Under the pieces are notes generated by a model. That model searched no databases, was not told the origin of the DNA, and worked only from the letters and a program-made list of their open reading frames with translations. A stretch of 64,000 nucleotides of DNA. It comes from Sphingobium boeckii. GTDB taxonomy: Bacteria > Pseudomonadota > Alphaproteobacteria > Sphingomonadales > Sphingomonadaceae. Made by a program: the position numbers and the translations under genes. This document shows, one piece after another, positions 42,889 to 51,367 of this stretch; within the stretch, counting starts at the first letter, position 1, and each line of letters opens with the position of its first letter. The stretch is taken from positions 496,001-560,000 of the forward strand of contig NZ_JACIJC010000005.1 of assembly GCF_014199215.1 (NCBI RefSeq). The letters are read 5' to 3'.

Positions 42889-45128
42889 CGCGGCGGCTGC
42901 CCCGAAGCCGGCAGATCGACGGGGATGATGGTTTGGGTGGTCGAGTTTCTCACCGTGGGCACGATCACCTCGAGCGGCGGGGTGATGAGATCGCCCGGCA
43001 CGGAGGCGGGGATCGGCGGCGTTGCCCACAGATATTCGCGCACAAGCTCGTCCAGCGTCGGCTCCCGATCGGGGCGTTCCAGAAGCTGCTGATTGCGCGC
43101 ATAGCCATAGCGTTGCTCCGCGATCCGCCGGGCGTCCGCAGCGTTGCGAATGATCGTGGGGCGGATGAAGATCATCAGATTGGTCTTGCTGCGCGTGCGC
43201 GATTTGGAGCGAAACAGCGCCCCGATGGCAGGCAGATCGCCCAGCAACGGCACCTTTTCGATCGTGCGCCGCTCGCTATCATCCAGCAGGCCGCCCAGCG
43301 CCACGATCTGCCCGTCATCCACCGTGATCGTCGTTTCGATCTCGCGCTTGTTGAGGATCAACTCGTTCGACGTGCTTGAAACCGGTCCCGCGATTGAGCT
43401 GACTTCCTGGCGGAGAAACAGCTTGATCGCGCCACCGGTGTTGATCTGCGGCTTCACTTCAAGCTGAATACCGACATTTTCACGCTGGATCGTACGGAAT
43501 GCGTTGTCTAGATTGGCACCCAACGCTTCACCCGTGGTGATCGGGATTTCCTGCCCGACCAGGATCCGCGCTTCCTGATTATCCAGCGTCATGATCGACG
43601 GGGTGGAAAGGAGATTCGATTTTGTATCGCTCTTCACCGCATTGATGATCGCGCCCAGCACATTGCCATTGCCCAGATCGACGCCAAGGCCAAACAGCCC
43701 GCCCGTCGCCGCAGAGACGCTGCTCACCGCGGATTTGAGCAATTCGTCGCTGATCCCATTGCCCGTCGTGGTGGTCGTCGTCGTGCCATTATTGGTGGTC
43801 GTGGTCGTGCTTGATCCGATCCGATCGGATAGCAAAGCGCCGCCCACGGTGAGGATATTGGGTTGCGCATTGGAGAAGGGCGTGGCCACCCCGCCCCAGG
43901 GGCCGCCCGCCAAGAGCTGGACGCCCAGCTTCTTGGTCGCCGTATCCGAAAGCTCGACGATGATCGCCTCGACCAGCACCTGTTCGCGCCGCGTATCGAG
44001 CTGCCGCACGATTTCGCCCAATTGGCGCTGAATATCCTGCGGCGCTGCCACGATGATGGCATTGGCGCCTTCATAGCGCGTGACGATCGCCGTGCCGCGG
44101 CCCTGAATGCCGATCCCGCCGCCATTATTGTCACCCGATGCCATCGGCGCGGCACTGACCGGATTGGAGATCGGCGCGGCCGATGCATTGCCGCCGCCGA
44201 CACCGGTGGAGCGGCTGGCGGTACTGAACCCGCCCATTGCCACGGCGGCAGACGGCTGTTGGCCGACAAGCTGCTGCAGCACAGGGAGCAAAAGCCCGGC
44301 ATCGGCATGTTCCATCCAATAGACCCGCACCTCGGTCCCGCTGGCCGCGCGCGTATCCAGGTCGCGCGCAATTTCCATCAGGCGATCGACCGTCGAGGGA
44401 TCGCCCCGGAAGGCGATCGAATTGCTGCTGTCGATCGCCACCACGCTGACCGCCGGACCGCCACGCACTGCGCCGCCTTCGGCACCACCGCCGCCCGAAG
44501 CCCCGCCACCGCCCACCAGTTGCTGGAGCGATGTCGCGATTTCGCGCGCGCCCGCATTCTTCAGCGCCAGCACGCGCGTCGAGGCGCTGTCCCGGTCGAT
44601 CTGGCGCACCAGTTCGCGGATGCGGCGGATGTTATCGCCATAATCAGCAACCACGATCGAATTGCCGCTGCGATTGGCGGTGACCGAGCCTTCCTTGCTG
44701 ACCAGGGGCCGCAAGGTGGCCACGGCTGAATCCGCGTCGATCGATCGCAGGCGGAAGACCTCGGTCACGAAACTATTCTGCGCGCTGCCCCGCGTGCCCA
44801 CGCGCCCCGGCTGCGCCGCGGCGCTGTCGGATGGCTGGATCCGGAAGGATCCGCCCGCGGTCGGGATGGCGACCAGACCATTGGCGCGAAGCGTGGAGAG
44901 AAACACCTCGAAATATTCGGATTTGGAGAGCGGCCGATCGGTCACCACCGATACCTTGCCTTGCACGCGCTGGTCGATAATGAACGTCCGTCCCGTCACC
45001 CGCGCGGCATCCTGAATGAAGGCCCGGATATCGGCGTCGCGCACATTGAGCGTCTGTTGCGCCACCAGCGGCGCGCTCAGCATCAGCGCAATGGCGCTCG
45101 CAGCGCCGGCAAACTGTCTCATCATCAT
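42885..45128 (-). CDS. gspD: Type II secretion system secretin D
   Basis: A 747-residue secretin. It has a signal peptide (to about VAQ, residue 24), N0-N3 periplasmic domains (about 25-380), then the secretin core with VPLLGDLPAIGALFRSK and LMIFIRPTII. Gly/Ser- and Thr-rich linkers occur (GGGGASGGGGAEGG; TTTTTNNGTTTTTTTGNG). The C-terminal extension is Pro-rich. No pilotin gene is seen nearby. The start lies in an ATG triplet (45128, 45125, 45122); 45128 overlaps the gspC stop. Confidence 0.96.
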   Translation of the reverse strand: MMMRQFAGAASAIALMLSAPLVAQQTLNVRDADIRAFIQDAARVTGRTFIIDQRVQGKVSVVTDRPLSKSEYFEVFLSTLRANGLVAIPTAGGSFRIQPSDSAAAQPGRVGTRGSAQNSFVTEVFRLRSIDADSAVATLRPLVSKEGSVTANRSGNSIVVADYGDNIRRIRELVRQIDRDSASTRVLALKNAGAREIATSLQQLVGGGGASGGGGAEGGAVRGGPAVSVVAIDSSNSIAFRGDPSTVDRLMEIARDLDTRAASGTEVRVYWMEHADAGLLLPVLQQLVGQQPSAAVAMGGFSTASRSTGVGGGNASAAPISNPVSAAPMASGDNNGGGIGIQGRGTAIVTRYEGANAIIVAAPQDIQRQLGEIVRQLDTRREQVLVEAIIVELSDTATKKLGVQLLAGGPWGGVATPFSNAQPNILTVGGALLSDRIGSSTTTTTNNGTTTTTTTGNGISDELLKSAVSSVSAATGGLFGLGVDLGNGNVLGAIINAVKSDTKSNLLSTPSIMTLDNQEARILVGQEIPITTGEALGANLDNAFRTIQRENVGIQLEVKPQINTGGAIKLFLRQEVSSIAGPVSSTSNELILNKREIETTITVDDGQIVALGGLLDDSERRTIEKVPLLGDLPAIGALFRSKSRTRSKTNLMIFIRPTIIRNAADARRIAEQRYGYARNQQLLERPDREPTLDELVREYLWATPPIPASVPGDLITPPLEVIVPTVRNSTTQTIIPVDLPASGQPPR

Positions 45129-45958
45129 TTCGCAATCGTGATGGCAATGGGGACGACACCGCTGCCGCGCTCGACATTCACCGAGACATTGCTGCCCGGC
45201 TTGAGTTGCGCCGCGAGCCGCTGGGCATCATCGGGAGAGGATATCGGCTGGCCGTTGATCGCGACCAATATGTCGCCATCGCGGAAACCCGCATTGATGA
45301 ACACGCCCGGATCACCCGCGGGACGCAGCACCAGACCGGTGACCCTGCCCTTTTCGGCGCGCGGCAGAAACTGGATGCTGGTGCGAATCTGATCGGCGGT
45401 CACCGGCTGACCGGCGGCCGAGGGCGGCGGGGGCGGTCCACCCAGGCGACCGCCCGGGGGCAATTCGGCCGCCGCGGGCGCCGGCACGGATTGATCGAGG
45501 AAAATCTGCTCCAGCGCGCCACCGCGATCGATCGAAACGCTGTCGAATGCCACGGCTTTCAGGATGACACCCGGCATCACCTCATCGCCCACGGCAAAGC
45601 TGTTCTGCACGCCGTCCGGACCTGCGATGATTGCCGAACCGCGGCCATTCACTTCATCCATGCGCGTGCCAAACAAGGTGAGTTGGAGCGAAGTGACGAC
45701 AGCCGTGCCGCCGTCCTGAAGACGAAAAAAGGGATCGAAGCTGCGAAAAAGCTCGGCCTTGCCCGAAGTTACGCCGGAGATCCGGTCGGCCAGACGCCAT
45801 TCCCCCAGTGGTCCAACCGGGGCCGCCACAGCCCAGACGAGACGGGCAAGCTGGATCGCCAGCAGCGTGAGCAGCAGAATTTCGGCAATGCTGTAGACGC
45901 TGTAGTGCGGCAATCTGCGCAACCACCTCTTCGCCCTGCCATCCAAACTCAAACGCAT
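45125..45958 (-). CDS. gspC: Type II secretion system protein C
   Basis: A 277-residue inner-membrane protein. One membrane helix (ILLLTLLAIQLARLVWAVAAPV, about 28-49) is followed by an HR domain (LQLTLFGTRMDE), a Pro-rich linker (GGPPPPPSAAG) and a C-terminal PDZ domain (GVFINAGFRDGDILVAINGQPI). It connects the platform to the secretin and selects substrates. ATG at 45958 has AGGGGG about 7 bases upstream. First gene of the operon; the promoter is expected in 45959-46130. Confidence 0.94.
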   Translation of the reverse strand: MRLSLDGRAKRWLRRLPHYSVYSIAEILLLTLLAIQLARLVWAVAAPVGPLGEWRLADRISGVTSGKAELFRSFDPFFRLQDGGTAVVTSLQLTLFGTRMDEVNGRGSAIIAGPDGVQNSFAVGDEVMPGVILKAVAFDSVSIDRGGALEQIFLDQSVPAPAAAELPPGGRLGGPPPPPSAAGQPVTADQIRTSIQFLPRAEKGRVTGLVLRPAGDPGVFINAGFRDGDILVAINGQPISSPDDAQRLAAQLKPGSNVSVNVERGSGVVPIAITIAK

Positions 45959-46130
45959 CTTGTTCCCCCTGGGAGACGCCGCGCCTAGCCCCCCTGTGTT
46001 AACCTTAGATGACGTTAGTGTTACCACTTTGTGGCGTCCAGCGCCGTATGCGATGAACAGCCAGTGATTTTTGGGCAAGCCCCTGTTTTTCACGCTTGAT
46101 GTCCCGCGCGTCTGGCGGCTTAACCCGCGC

Positions 46131-46781
46131 ATGGAGTCCCATCTTCCCAACGGCACCGGCCCAAAGGCCGCGGCCTATGTCACGGCGCAGCCGGGCGTTC
46201 AGCGCGTGCCCAGCCCCAAGCTCGATCTGTTCGTACAAAAGGATTTTCTCGATCCGGTCACCTGCGCGATCCTCGTGGAACTCATCGACGCGCGCCGCCA
46301 GCCCTCCACCATCGCCGACGCCAATGGCGATCCGCTCTATCGCACGAGCGAAACCTGCTATCTCGATGCTATCGATCCGCGCGTCGATGGGCTTGAGCGG
46401 CGCATCGCGGATTTCCTGGGGGTGGATCCGATCTTCGGCGAACCGCTCCAGGGGCAGCGCTATGCCGTGGGGCAGGAATTCAAGGCGCACACCGATTATT
46501 TCGAGCCGATGGGGGCCGATTTCCTGAAATATTGCGCGGAGACCGGGCAGCGCACCTGGACGGCGATGCTTTATCTCAACACGCCCGACGCTGGTGGCGC
46601 GACGCGGTTCAAGGCGATCGACAAGATCGTCCAGCCCGAGACCGGAAAATTACTCGCCTGGAACAACCAGCGCAAGGACGGCACGCCCAACCCGTCGACG
46701 ATCCACCACGGCATGAAGGTCCGCGCGGGCACGAAATATGTCGTGACAAAGTGGTTCAGGGAACGCCCCTGGCCCCAATAG
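46131..46781 (+). CDS. 2OG-Fe(II) oxygenase (prolyl 4-hydroxylase-like)
   Basis: A 216-residue cytosolic dioxygenase. Iron ligands are His and Asp in FKAHTDYFEP and a late His in PSTIHHGMKVRAGTKYVVTKW, with Lys or Arg for 2-oxoglutarate nearby. This is the P4Hc-type double-stranded beta-helix. The ATG at 46131 (MESHLPNG) is chosen; TTG at 46071 would add 20 residues without SD support. Divergent from the gsp operon, convergent with the TonB receptor gene. Substrate unknown. Confidence 0.85.
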   Translation: MESHLPNGTGPKAAAYVTAQPGVQRVPSPKLDLFVQKDFLDPVTCAILVELIDARRQPSTIADANGDPLYRTSETCYLDAIDPRVDGLERRIADFLGVDPIFGEPLQGQRYAVGQEFKAHTDYFEPMGADFLKYCAETGQRTWTAMLYLNTPDAGGATRFKAIDKIVQPETGKLLAWNNQRKDGTPNPSTIHHGMKVRAGTKYVVTKWFRERPWPQ

Positions 46782-46786
46782 CCGAA

Positions 46787-46818
46787 CGGCGCGGCTCCCA
46801 GGAATGGGAACCGCGCCG
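46787..46818. terminator. Hairpin terminator between convergent genes
   Basis: Arms 46787-46800 and 46805-46818 pair over 14 bp with one G-U-capable mismatch and a GGAA loop. The hairpin lies between the stops of the oxygenase (+) and the TonB receptor (-). There is no strong T run on either side, but position and stem strength suggest bidirectional termination. Confidence 0.6.
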
Positions 46819-46840
46819 CTTGGGGGCAATGGAGGGCTGA

Positions 46841-49516
46841 TCAGAATTTCACGCTGGCGCCCAGCGAGAAGGTGCGACCCAGCGCATAGGTGTTGATATC
46901 GACGCGGTTCGCATCGAACTGCTGATATTCTTGATATTTCGTCCGGGTCAGGTTGCGCGCTTCAAACTTCAGCTCGACCTCGGCATTGCCGATCGTGACA
47001 CCCTTACGCGCTACCACATCCAAGCGGATACCCGGCTTTTCGACGATATCGGGAAGGCGCACGCCCGAGCTGATCGGACCACGATTGGTGACGCGTTCGC
47101 TGGCATAGCTGAACAGCATCGTAATCTGCGAAAGCGCCTCGGTATCTTCCAGGCCGACCTGCACATTTACCAAGTGATCGGATTGCCCGACCATCGGCGC
47201 GCCATCGCTGAACAGCAGATTGGCCTGCTGATAACGCGGTGTACCGCCCGGTTGAATGGGATCGGGCACCAGCTCGTCGCCAGCCTTGATCTTTGATTTC
47301 GTGTAAGAATAATTGCCGATCAGGACGATGCGGTGCGTGGCGAAGAAATCGCCGCCCAGCGTATCGAGCGGAATGTATTTGCGAAGCTCGATTTCACCAC
47401 CCAGCAGATTCGCACTGGGCGCATTGGAAAAGCCGGTCTGCAGACGACCATCGGAGGTAAAGGTCGCAATGGCCTCGACTGGATTTTTGATCTTCTTGTA
47501 AAAGCCGGCGATGCTGAGCTGCTGGTCCCGCGCATAATACCATTCATAGCGCGCCTCGAAATTATCGAGCTTGGAATCCACCAGGAATGGATTGCCGATA
47601 AACTGGCGATCGGATTCGAAATCCTGATAGATTTGCGGTGCCAACTCGCGGAATTGCGGACGCGCCAATGTACGCGACCCATGAAGGCGCAACTGCATGT
47701 CTTCGGCGAAATTCCATGTCACCGTGGCGGCCGGCAGCCAATAATCATTGTCGAGATTGGTGCCTGTCGCCGCGCCGATCGAGGTCACCCGTTCAAGCGC
47801 GGTCTCATAGCGCACACCGACCGTGGCGCGCAGGCCGTCCATCAGTTCGGCTTCGACCTGGCCATAGCCAGCATGAATGCGCAGAGACGCATCATATTCA
47901 GCAGACCCCTGCGATGTCGACGTGTTCTGCAAAATGATGCCGTTGGTCAGGATCGTGTAGTCCGAGAGGAGATAGTCGGGACGAAGCTGGGAAACGACTG
48001 GGTTCAAAGGTGCAGCGCCGGGGCCGACATAACGGAAGGTGTAGCGGCTCGAAACGCGATCCGTATCATTATAGGCATAGCCCGCGGATACGGTGATCGG
48101 CCGCGCCGCCTGAATGGTATAGCTCAGATCGGCCGCGCCGGCCCATAAAGTTTCGCTCAAATCGCTGAAGGCAATCGATGCCGACTGCGTGCCGCTGAGC
48201 GAATTGACATAGTCATTCACCAAAGTGCTGTATTGATAGGTGAATTGCCGCTCATAGGGCGATTTGCGCTTGGTATTGGCATGACTGCCGCGCAGCGAAA
48301 CATTGAAATCGCCGAATTTGAATTCACCGACGGCCTGATTGTCGATCAACTGGCGCTCGAACCAGTTGGTATTCTGTTCGATCAGGGCCGGAACGCCGGG
48401 CAGGCTCGAAATATTGGCATCCGAACCCGCGCCCAGCCGCGATTGCTTCAGCGTGTCGTGAATATAGAGGTTGGTGATACGAATCTTGTGTTCGCCAAAC
48501 TCGGCACCCAAGCCAAGCAGGCCGTTTACCAGCATACGATTCTCGGTCAGCACCGTGCGGAAATCGCGCTGCACGCCGCCGTTCACGTCATCGGTGGCCT
48601 GCTGGATCGCATCGCGTGTGCGCCAGCTATTGTCGATTCCGGCTGCAGCGATGATCCCGATCCGCCCGTTGGCGATATCCTTTGCAGTACCGAAACTGAA
48701 TTCACCCTTGAACTGGGGTGGAATATCACGATTGCGCTGGAGCAGCGTGGTCGATGCGTTGGAAAGCTGTGTCGCCTGTTCGGGCGTCAGCGATGTCCCG
48801 CCAGCGCCTGCTTCCTTGACGAAGCCGGGAACCTTGCGGGTGCCGTCATCATAGCCAAGCCAGTCGGTATCGCCGCCATAATAGGTATAACCCAATTTGC
48901 CCGTCGTCTCGGTATCGATCCCGATCGATCCGCCAAGCTGGAAAAAGCTTTCCTTGGGCACGGCCAAGGTCGTGAGATTGATCACGCCACCGCCGAATTC
49001 GCCCGGATAGTTCACTGAATAGCTTTTCTGCACCAAAGCGCTGGCGATGGCGTTGGTTGGAAAGATATCGAGCGGCACCACGCGACGCAAAGGCTCCGGC
49101 GAAGGCAAGGGCGACCCGTTGAGCAGCGAAAGCGAATAGCGATCACCCAGACCGCGCACGTAGACGAAGCCGTTGCCGACCACGCTCAGACCGGTGACAC
49201 GCTGCAACGCGCCCGCGATGTCGCCTTCACCCGTGCGCGCGATGTCCGCGGAAGACAGCACCGAAACCACTTCGGGTGTGATCCGTGCAATATTGGGAAT
49301 GAAGCGGCCCGTAACGACGATCTCGTCCCCACCGCTGCTTGCGCCGGGCGCTGAAATATCGACGGCTTCGCCGCCGTCGCTTTCCGCATCATTTTCGCCC
49401 TGCGCCTGCAGAGCCGGCTCAGCCGTCTGCGGTTCTGCGCCCTGCGCGAGCGCGGGCGGAGCGATCAGCGCCGATGTGAGCAGGAGCAGACTCCCGAAAC
49501 TGAGCGGCTTCTTCAT
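46841..49516 (-). CDS. TonB-dependent receptor (large, unknown ligand)
   Basis: An 891-residue TonB-dependent receptor. The signal peptide ends SALIAPPALAQ. An acidic, Gly-rich linker precedes the TonB box-like EIVVTGRF (about 65-72). The plug includes YVRGLGDRYSLSLLNGSPLP and EFGGGVINLTT. A barrel ends FSLGASVKF. The RGLGDRYS-type plug is frequent in Caulobacter/sphingomonad receptors. Its gene follows a TP-repeat lipoprotein gene by 76 bases on the same strand, with a perfect 28-bp palindrome between, so they likely act together. ATG at 49516; a longer frame upstream is the palindrome region only. Confidence 0.92.
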   Translation of the reverse strand: MKKPLSFGSLLLLTSALIAPPALAQGAEPQTAEPALQAQGENDAESDGGEAVDISAPGASSGGDEIVVTGRFIPNIARITPEVVSVLSSADIARTGEGDIAGALQRVTGLSVVGNGFVYVRGLGDRYSLSLLNGSPLPSPEPLRRVVPLDIFPTNAIASALVQKSYSVNYPGEFGGGVINLTTLAVPKESFFQLGGSIGIDTETTGKLGYTYYGGDTDWLGYDDGTRKVPGFVKEAGAGGTSLTPEQATQLSNASTTLLQRNRDIPPQFKGEFSFGTAKDIANGRIGIIAAAGIDNSWRTRDAIQQATDDVNGGVQRDFRTVLTENRMLVNGLLGLGAEFGEHKIRITNLYIHDTLKQSRLGAGSDANISSLPGVPALIEQNTNWFERQLIDNQAVGEFKFGDFNVSLRGSHANTKRKSPYERQFTYQYSTLVNDYVNSLSGTQSASIAFSDLSETLWAGAADLSYTIQAARPITVSAGYAYNDTDRVSSRYTFRYVGPGAAPLNPVVSQLRPDYLLSDYTILTNGIILQNTSTSQGSAEYDASLRIHAGYGQVEAELMDGLRATVGVRYETALERVTSIGAATGTNLDNDYWLPAATVTWNFAEDMQLRLHGSRTLARPQFRELAPQIYQDFESDRQFIGNPFLVDSKLDNFEARYEWYYARDQQLSIAGFYKKIKNPVEAIATFTSDGRLQTGFSNAPSANLLGGEIELRKYIPLDTLGGDFFATHRIVLIGNYSYTKSKIKAGDELVPDPIQPGGTPRYQQANLLFSDGAPMVGQSDHLVNVQVGLEDTEALSQITMLFSYASERVTNRGPISSGVRLPDIVEKPGIRLDVVARKGVTIGNAEVELKFEARNLTRTKYQEYQQFDANRVDINTYALGRTFSLGASVKF

Positions 49517-49548
49517 GTGACGGCTTCCCCGTTTTCTTTTAGACAATC

Positions 49549-49576
49549 GGGGACGGCCGTCATGACGGCCGTCCCC
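49549..49576. promoter_or_regulatory. Perfect 28-bp palindrome between lipoprotein and TonB receptor
   Basis: The 14-base arm GGGGACGGCCGTCA is exactly mirrored with no loop, centred on CATG, and lies between the stop of the lipoprotein gene (49593) and the receptor start (49516). No T run follows in the direction of transcription. It may be an mRNA-processing or partial-termination hairpin giving different levels of the two proteins, or a protein-binding site. Confidence 0.55.
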
Positions 49577-49592
49577 ATGACAGTGTATGCGA

Positions 49593-51179
49593 TCAGCTTG
49601 TTGGCAACGCCGTGCAGAGGCCGCTCGTCGTGCTGAAAGTCGCCCGGTTGGAATTGCACGTCCAGCCGCGGAACCAAGTGTCATTCGCATCCCGCACCGC
49701 GCCGATATAGCTGGTGGTGACCATGAACGACGTGCCCGTAGGGTTAAGCAGCGCTGCATTATAAGCCGGGTTGGTGGCAGCCGCACCCGCGGCATAGAAG
49801 CCGTTCTGCAATGCACCCGTTCCAAGCGCGACATTGTTCGTGCCGGCGGTGAAAAACGCAGCCTGCTGCGCGCTTGTGATGGTCACCCCCGAAGCCGCCG
49901 TTTCAGCATAAGAACTGGCGCAAGCGAAATACACCGAGTTGAACACCGGCGGACCCTGATCCTCCAATGCTGCATTGGTTGGACGGATGGTGGAAGGATC
50001 AGCTGCGCTGTTCGAGGCAATCGTGTTCAAACACGCGCCCGGGCCGGTCACGATGCCATTCACGAAGTTGAAATCAGCGCCGCCGCGGATGCGGATGGCC
50101 GCATTGGTCGCGTTGGTCGTCTGAATGAACGTGAAGTTGGCGATCCGTCCCCACTGGCGCGGCAGAGCGTCTTCCGAACCGTTGGAGTCGATCTCCATCA
50201 TGTAATTGTCGGTCTGCGTGCTGTTCGGCTTCTGCGCCGCGATCACGAACTGGATGAAGCCCTGATAGCCGACATCGGTATCCAAGCTGTCATCGTCAGC
50301 GCCTGTGATCGCGAGATAGCGCATGTTGACGCGCCCACCGAAGACCTCGATGCCGTCGTCCGAGCTGTTGTGGACCTGGACATGGTCGATCTGGGTCCCC
50401 GAACCAACGCCACCCAAGGTCAATCCCTGCAATTCGTTATTGGGGCTGATCACCGTGCCAGAATAGCGGATCTGCGCATAACGAAACACGCCGCTGCTGT
50501 CGGTCGGCGTCGCGCCACCGTACAATGCGGTGCCGGTGCCTTCGACGACGTTTTCACAGCCGACGCTGCCGCCGGTGACCGTGGCATTGCAGTTGCTGAT
50601 CGGTGCGCGGCCGGCCATGATGATACCGCCCCACAATCCCTGCGTATCATCGGTCACTGCGCCTGTCAGATTCTGCTCTGCGGTGAAGATGATCGGTGCC
50701 GTTTCGGTGCCTTCGGCTGCGATGCGCGAGCCACGGTTGACGATGAGGAAATCGTTATCCGCGTTGGTCGTGTTGGCATAGACCAATACGCCCGGCTCGA
50801 TCGTGAGCGTCGCCGAGGCGCCGCCCGGCGCGGTGCCTGCCCCGCCCAGATCGACGCCTACATTGACGCGGCCATTGATTTCATAAGCTGTGCCGGCGCG
50901 ACGCGGGAGCGTAAGAGCGCCGGAGATGAGCGACGGAATGCGGCAAGAGCGATACGCACCAATCGTACCGACATCGGACGTGCCCGTGGGGCAGTCAGCA
51001 GCGGGCGTACCCGGCGTTGGCGTCGGGGTGGGCGTTGGAGTCGGCGTGGGCGTCGGGGTTGGCGTCACGATGATGCCACCCTCGCCTGGCGATGCGACGT
51101 CATCCGCGCCGCACGCGGCCAAGGTTGCGAGTGCGCAACCGGCCAGAAGGATTCTGCTTATCCGTGTCATCGAGTGCAT
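49593..51179 (-). CDS. Lipoprotein with TP-repeat stalk and predicted parallel beta-helix
   Basis: A 528-residue lipoprotein. The lipobox LAAC (about residue 23) is followed by an acidic stretch and nine TP dipeptides (stalk), a Cys pair (DCPTGT...YRSCRIPS), then repeated beta-rich stretches (LTIEPGVLVYAN, GLWGGIIMAGRAPIS, IDHVQVHNSSDDGIEVFGG, MRYLAITGADDDSLDTDVG) typical of right-handed parallel beta-helices. C-terminal Cys residues may form disulfides. MTRISR at 51170 is an alternative start. Paired with the downstream TonB receptor; it may capture a ligand on the outer membrane, which is inference. Confidence 0.85.
   Translation of the reverse strand: MHSMTRISRILLAGCALATLAACGADDVASPGEGGIIVTPTPTPTPTPTPTPTPTPGTPAADCPTGTSDVGTIGAYRSCRIPSLISGALTLPRRAGTAYEINGRVNVGVDLGGAGTAPGGASATLTIEPGVLVYANTTNADNDFLIVNRGSRIAAEGTETAPIIFTAEQNLTGAVTDDTQGLWGGIIMAGRAPISNCNATVTGGSVGCENVVEGTGTALYGGATPTDSSGVFRYAQIRYSGTVISPNNELQGLTLGGVGSGTQIDHVQVHNSSDDGIEVFGGRVNMRYLAITGADDDSLDTDVGYQGFIQFVIAAQKPNSTQTDNYMMEIDSNGSEDALPRQWGRIANFTFIQTTNATNAAIRIRGGADFNFVNGIVTGPGACLNTIASNSAADPSTIRPTNAALEDQGPPVFNSVYFACASSYAETAASGVTITSAQQAAFFTAGTNNVALGTGALQNGFYAAGAAATNPAYNAALLNPTGTSFMVTTSYIGAVRDANDTWFRGWTCNSNRATFSTTSGLCTALPTS
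51013..51066 (-). repeat. Nine 6-bp repeats encoding (TP)9
   Basis: Nine consecutive imperfect hexamers of the type GGnGTn (plus strand) encode alternating Thr-Pro in the lipoprotein stalk. Third-position variation suggests selection for the protein rather than a fresh microsatellite, but length variation between strains would be unsurprising. Confidence 0.85.
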
Positions 51180-51336
51180 ATGGTCTCCGCTCCGGCTGCC
51201 CGGTCTTCGTGAAAAGATCAGGGCGAGGTGCGGGCCGAATCAAAGCCCCTCTGTCACCGCCCTGCACGAGCCTCTAGGGATGGTCCGTGACAGCGTTGTG
51301 GGGGTTTTGAGACGGTTTGATGCCAATCATGTGACG

Positions 51337-51349
51337 ATTATATGTCACA
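51337..51349 (-). promoter_or_regulatory. Candidate promoter and palindrome upstream of the lipoprotein gene
   Basis: On the minus strand a perfect TATAAT (51337-51342) is embedded in an inverted repeat TGTGAC/GTCACA (51344-51349 and 51330-51335). A CTGACG resembling a -35 box lies 16 bases further up. It would give a leader of about 150 bases before 51179. The palindrome over the -10 suggests a repressor site. Confidence 0.4.
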
Positions 51350-51367
51350 CTGTCCGGGCGTCAGGCT

